The position numbers and the translations under genes are program-made. A DNA stretch of 9,344 nt from Myxococcota bacterium (GTDB taxonomy: Bacteria; Myxococcota; Polyangia; GCA-2747355; JAKLHH01): NCBI GenBank assembly GCA_022710245.1, contig JAKLHH010000215.1, positions 1 to 9,344 on the forward strand, written 5' to 3'. How positions within the stretch are numbered: the stretch's first letter is position 1; every line of letters begins with the position of its first letter. This document shows positions 7,198 through 9,344 of the stretch, piece after piece. A model generated the notes under the pieces. That model had not been told where the DNA came from. It saw only the letters and a list, made by a program, of their open reading frames with translations, and ran no database searches.

Positions 7198-8094
7198 GTG
7201 ACGCTCAAGCCTGTCCCCAGCAAGGAGCTCGAGACCGTCCACCTGCAGGTGGATCCGCGCAAGCGCGGCGAGGGGGTGCTGCTGGTGGTGGGGGGCGTCG
7301 ACGCCGGGCGCGTCCTCCGCATCAAGGCGGGCGTGGTGAGCACCCTCGGCCGGCTCCCCGACTGCACCTTCTCCTTCGATGACCCGAGCCTCTCGCGCGT
7401 CCACGCCCAGGTGATGGTGATCGGGCAGGAGTACCTGCTGCAGGACGCGGGCTCCCGCAACGGCACCTTCCTGAACGAGGCGCGGCTCACCGAGGCGGCC
7501 AAGCTGAAGCACGGCGACCGGCTCCAGATCGGCACGCTGACGCTCAACTTCCTCCTCGCCGACGAGTCCGAGGTGGCCGAGCTGAGCCGGGTCTTCGACG
7601 CGGCGGTGCGGGACGGTCTGACGCGCGTCTACAACCGCAAGTACCTCCAGGACCGGCTCGCGACCGAGCTCGCCTTCGCGCTCCGCGGCGGCGCCGACCT
7701 CTCGCTGATCATGTTCGACGTCGACCACTTCAAGCGAGTCAACGACACCTACGGCCACCCGGGCGGCGACGCGGTCCTGCGCGAGGTGGCGCTGAAGCTG
7801 GGCGAGGGGCTGCGCGCCGAGGACACGCTGGCGCGCTACGGGGGCGAGGAGTTCGTCATCCTCTGCCGCGAGCTCAGCCTCGCCGAGGCGGCCGCCATCG
7901 CCGAGCGGCAGCGGGCCGCCATCGAGGCGCACACCGTCCGCCTGGACGAGGCGGTGGTGCGCGTCACCGCGAGCGCCGGCGTCGCGGCCCTCTCGGAGTG
8001 CCAGCCGAAGGATCAGCAGACGCTGCTGGGGCTGGTCGACCAGCGGCTCTATCAGGCCAAGTCCGGCGGGCGGAACCGGGTCGTCTCCGGCTGA
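7198..8094 (+). CDS. FHA-GGDEF diguanylate cyclase
   Basis: Predicted to make cyclic di-GMP from two GTP, with output controlled by binding of a phosphothreonine protein to the FHA domain. From the GTG at 7198 it is 298 aa. The FHA domain (about 25-120) shows Gly51-Arg52, SRVH (Ser66, His69) and SRNGT (Asn88-Gly89), the phosphopeptide-binding signature. The GGDEF domain (about 133-298) begins with DGLTRVYNRKYL (139-150), has FDVDHFKRVND (173-183), active-site GGEEF (215-219) and an inhibitory I-site RAED (206-209) at the canonical five-residue spacing. There is no membrane segment, so it should be cytosolic. A TTG at 7159 would extend the frame by 13 Arg-rich residues; I prefer 7198 because of the promoter placement. 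The gene starts 79 nt after cdaR. Kinase partners are not visible in the window. Confidence 0.93.
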   Translation: MTLKPVPSKELETVHLQVDPRKRGEGVLLVVGGVDAGRVLRIKAGVVSTLGRLPDCTFSFDDPSLSRVHAQVMVIGQEYLLQDAGSRNGTFLNEARLTEAAKLKHGDRLQIGTLTLNFLLADESEVAELSRVFDAAVRDGLTRVYNRKYLQDRLATELAFALRGGADLSLIMFDVDHFKRVNDTYGHPGGDAVLREVALKLGEGLRAEDTLARYGGEEFVILCRELSLAEAAAIAERQRAAIEAHTVRLDEAVVRVTASAGVAALSECQPKDQQTLLGLVDQRLYQAKSGGRNRVVSG

Positions 8095-8120
8095 CCCTCG
8101 GCCTGCCGCGCGGCGTCAGC
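8090..8120 (+). terminator. Weak hairpin overlapping the GGDEF stop codon
   Basis: GCTGAC (8090-8095) can pair with GTCAGC (8115-8120), and an inner GCC/GGC stem (8101-8103 with 8112-8114) adds three pairs across a 5-nt bulge. There is no U-tract after it, so it is at best a weak or factor-dependent terminator and may be chance in G+C-rich DNA. Confidence 0.2.
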
Positions 8121-8231
8121 GCCCTTCCACGCCGACCGCGACGGGCCAGGTGCGGCCTCTCGCCCCCTGATGGCGCTTGGCCTTGCCGCCGGCGCGGGCG
8201 GATTTCCTGAGGCATCTCGCAGGGCGCGCGG

Positions 8232-8245
8232 GGCACCCTTCCTGC
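8232..8245 (+). promoter_or_regulatory. Candidate sigma-54 (-24/-12) promoter for the small lipoprotein gene
   Basis: GGCAC at 8232-8236 and CTGCA at 8242-8246 place the invariant GG (8232-8233) and GC (8244-8245) exactly 10 nt apart, as in sigma-54 promoters (consensus TGGCAC-N5-TTGCA). The predicted start near 8257 would leave a short leader containing the GGAGG at 8268-8272. The match is imperfect and the motif is G+C-rich, so chance occurrence is possible. Confidence 0.3.
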
Positions 8246-8267
8246 ACTGCAGGGTCGTCAGTGAAAC

Positions 8268-8272
8268 GGAGG
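8268..8272 (+). promoter_or_regulatory. Shine-Dalgarno site that fixes the lipoprotein start
   Basis: GGAGG lies 6 nt before the ATG at 8279, which begins a clear lipoprotein signal peptide. It excludes a longer in-frame start at 8177 that would place the signal peptide internally. Confidence 0.75.
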
Positions 8273-8278
8273 TTGCAG

Positions 8279-8845
8279 ATGCGCGCGACCCTGCTGATGC
8301 TGACCCTGGCTCTCGTGGCTGCTGGCTGTGGGGAGGGCGAGCCGGAGGAGCGGATCCCCCTCGGCGGCGTGCGCGCGAAGGCCGACGACACGGCGCCCTC
8401 GGGGCTGGCGGCTCTCGCCGGTCGCTGGGAGCAGATCGACGAGCAGGGCAACGCCGTGGGCGCCACGGTGGCCATCACCGTCGACGGCCAGCGTGTCACG
8501 GCGCGCGCGGTGAGCGGCGGCAAGGCGTGGACCATCCTCTCGGGCGTCGTCGGCGCCGCGCCAGAGGTGGAGAAGTACACGGTCTCCTCGGCGGGGCTCC
8601 TCGACTCCGTGACGAGCACGGAGCGGCGGAAGATCGTCACCTCCCTCGAGCAGAGCGGCACCGGCGTGGAGCGCCGCGTGGAGATGTACAGCTGGCTGGT
8701 CAGCCTCAAGCTGTGGGAGGACTGGACCCTCTACGGGACCATCGCCGACCGGCTCACCATCGACGGCGACCGGCTCCGCTACCAGCACGAGGAGTCGCAG
8801 TACGACGAGCGGAGCGCGAGCTACCTCTTCCAGCGCGCGCGCTGA
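8279..8845 (+). CDS. Small predicted lipoprotein of unknown function
   Basis: I do not recognise the family. The 188-aa product starts with a lipoprotein signal peptide, MRATLLMLTLALVAAGC, with the lipidated Cys at residue 17 and Ala-Ala-Gly before it. This Ala-type lipobox is less common than Leu-Ser/Ala-Gly but acceptable. A short acidic spacer (18-27) follows. The body (about 43-186) looks like an all-beta fold: LAGRWEQID (46-54), AITVDGQRVTAR (65-76), then alternating strands up to LRYQH and SYLFQR at the end. The opening GRWE and the closing strand resemble lipocalin-like proteins, but this is only a fold impression. There are no catalytic motifs, no Cys after residue 17 and no transmembrane segment. 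The gene stands alone, 184 nt after the GGDEF gene, with its own Shine-Dalgarno site and a possible sigma-54 promoter. Confidence 0.8.
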   Translation: MRATLLMLTLALVAAGCGEGEPEERIPLGGVRAKADDTAPSGLAALAGRWEQIDEQGNAVGATVAITVDGQRVTARAVSGGKAWTILSGVVGAAPEVEKYTVSSAGLLDSVTSTERRKIVTSLEQSGTGVERRVEMYSWLVSLKLWEDWTLYGTIADRLTIDGDRLRYQHEESQYDERSASYLFQRAR

Positions 8846-8931
8846 CCGTTCGACGTCCACCCACCCTCCGACAAAGGAAGAGCGCCGGGTCGCCCCGAGG
8901 TACCATGCTCAGGCGAGCACGGGAGCCCGGG

Positions 8932-9292
8932 ATGGCCGATCTGCCCCTGACCAGAGTCGCCGCGCTGTCGCTCTGCCTGCTCCTCTCCGGCTGCCCCGAG
9001 CCGGCGCGCAGGAGCGCTGCTCCGCCGGCGGCGCCCTCGGTGAGGCCGCTCGGGCCGCCGCTCGTCCTCGGCACCGCCTGCAGCAACGGTGTCCTCGCGC
9101 TCGACGCGAGCGATCGACTTCGCCCCGCTCTACCCGGAGCAGCACGCCCTGTTCAACAGCGGTCGCGTCGGGAGTGGCTGGCGCGGGGTCGACCGCGACG
9201 TGATCCTCGCCCTGCTGGCGTGCGACGAGGGCCCGGCGAGCGTGGAGGACGCGCCAGCGCCGAGGCGGTGGTGGCAGCGGTGGCGCCGCTGA
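8932..9292 (+). CDS. Small predicted lipoprotein gene, apparently frameshifted near 9110
   Basis: The N-terminal part, read from the ATG at 8932, is a lipoprotein signal peptide: a hydrophobic run ending in CLLLSGC, with the lipobox Cys at residue 21. GGGAG at 8921-8925 is a good ribosome-binding site. An in-frame ATG at 8905 would add nine residues and a more basic start. G/C-ending codons dominate this frame to about 9112, then vanish, although the frame stays open to the window edge. From about 9107 the next frame takes over with strong G/C3 bias (AIDFAPLYPEQHALF...) and ends at a TGA at 9290, following a basic Trp-rich tail, RRWWQRWRR. That second frame is closed upstream by a TGA at 9041, so it cannot be an independent longer gene. 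The simplest reading is one gene of about 115-120 codons with a +1-type frameshift, either a real mutation or a sequence error. Function unknown. Confidence 0.6.
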
Positions 9293-9344
9293 GGTCCTCC
9301 GGAGGCTGCAGAGGGCACCTGCTCGCTTGGCAGCTGCGCGCGAC

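Noticed and set aside
5958..7547. Long minus-strand open frame opposite cdaA, cdaR and the GGDEF gene
   Set aside because: It crosses three well-supported plus-strand genes and has no family signature; G+C-driven artefact.
8177..8278. Upstream extension of the small lipoprotein
   Set aside because: It would bury the signal peptide inside the protein. The GGAGG 6 nt before 8279 marks the proper start.
9295..9304. CCTCCGGAGG palindrome after the last stop as a terminator
   Set aside because: A 10-bp perfect palindrome leaves no usable loop and has no U-tract; it is probably chance in G+C-rich DNA.

Overview
The window is very G+C-rich DNA with strong third-position G/C bias. It is fully consistent with a member of the Myxococcota or a related deltaproteobacterial lineage. 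This placement is inferred from three things: the folP-cdaA-cdaR gene order, secreted PKD/PPC-type proteins with Pro/Asp/Val/Gly linkers, and FHA-GGDEF and HD-GYP signalling proteins. No 16S rRNA gene or other formal taxonomic marker is present.

Layout from left to right. (1) Positions 2-1693 (+) hold the 3' part of a secreted papain-family (C1A) cysteine peptidase with PKD-like and PPC domains; its N-terminus probably lies outside the window. (2) Positions 1743-2540 (-), convergent with the peptidase, encode an HD-GYP cyclic-di-GMP phosphodiesterase. It carries a perfect in-frame 27-bp tandem duplication inside the catalytic domain. (3) Across a 130-bp divergent intergenic region lies an RNase II/R-family exoribonuclease, 2671-4548 (+). 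(4) A tightly packed unit follows: folP (dihydropteroate synthase, 4595-5482), cdaA (cyclic-di-AMP synthase, 5479-6447, overlapping folP by 4 nt) and cdaR/ybbR (6447-7118, overlapping cdaA by 1 nt). (5) Where glmM often follows cdaR, there is instead an FHA-GGDEF diguanylate cyclase (7198-8094), apparently with its own promoter. (6) A small lipoprotein of unknown function occupies 8279-8845. (7) A second small lipoprotein-type gene (8932-9292) appears frameshifted near 9110.

Taken together, the middle of the window is dense in cyclic-dinucleotide signalling. It has a c-di-AMP synthase with its membrane regulator, a c-di-GMP synthase with an intact inhibitory site, and a c-di-GMP phosphodiesterase, beside an RNA exonuclease and a folate enzyme. 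The folP-cdaA-cdaR block is a conserved housekeeping arrangement. The flanking genes look like lineage-specific neighbours. I see no CRISPR array, tRNA, rRNA, transposase or phage gene. The most unusual signals are the HD-GYP duplication, the diguanylate cyclase beside the c-di-AMP operon, several genes that look leaderless, and the frameshift at the right end.
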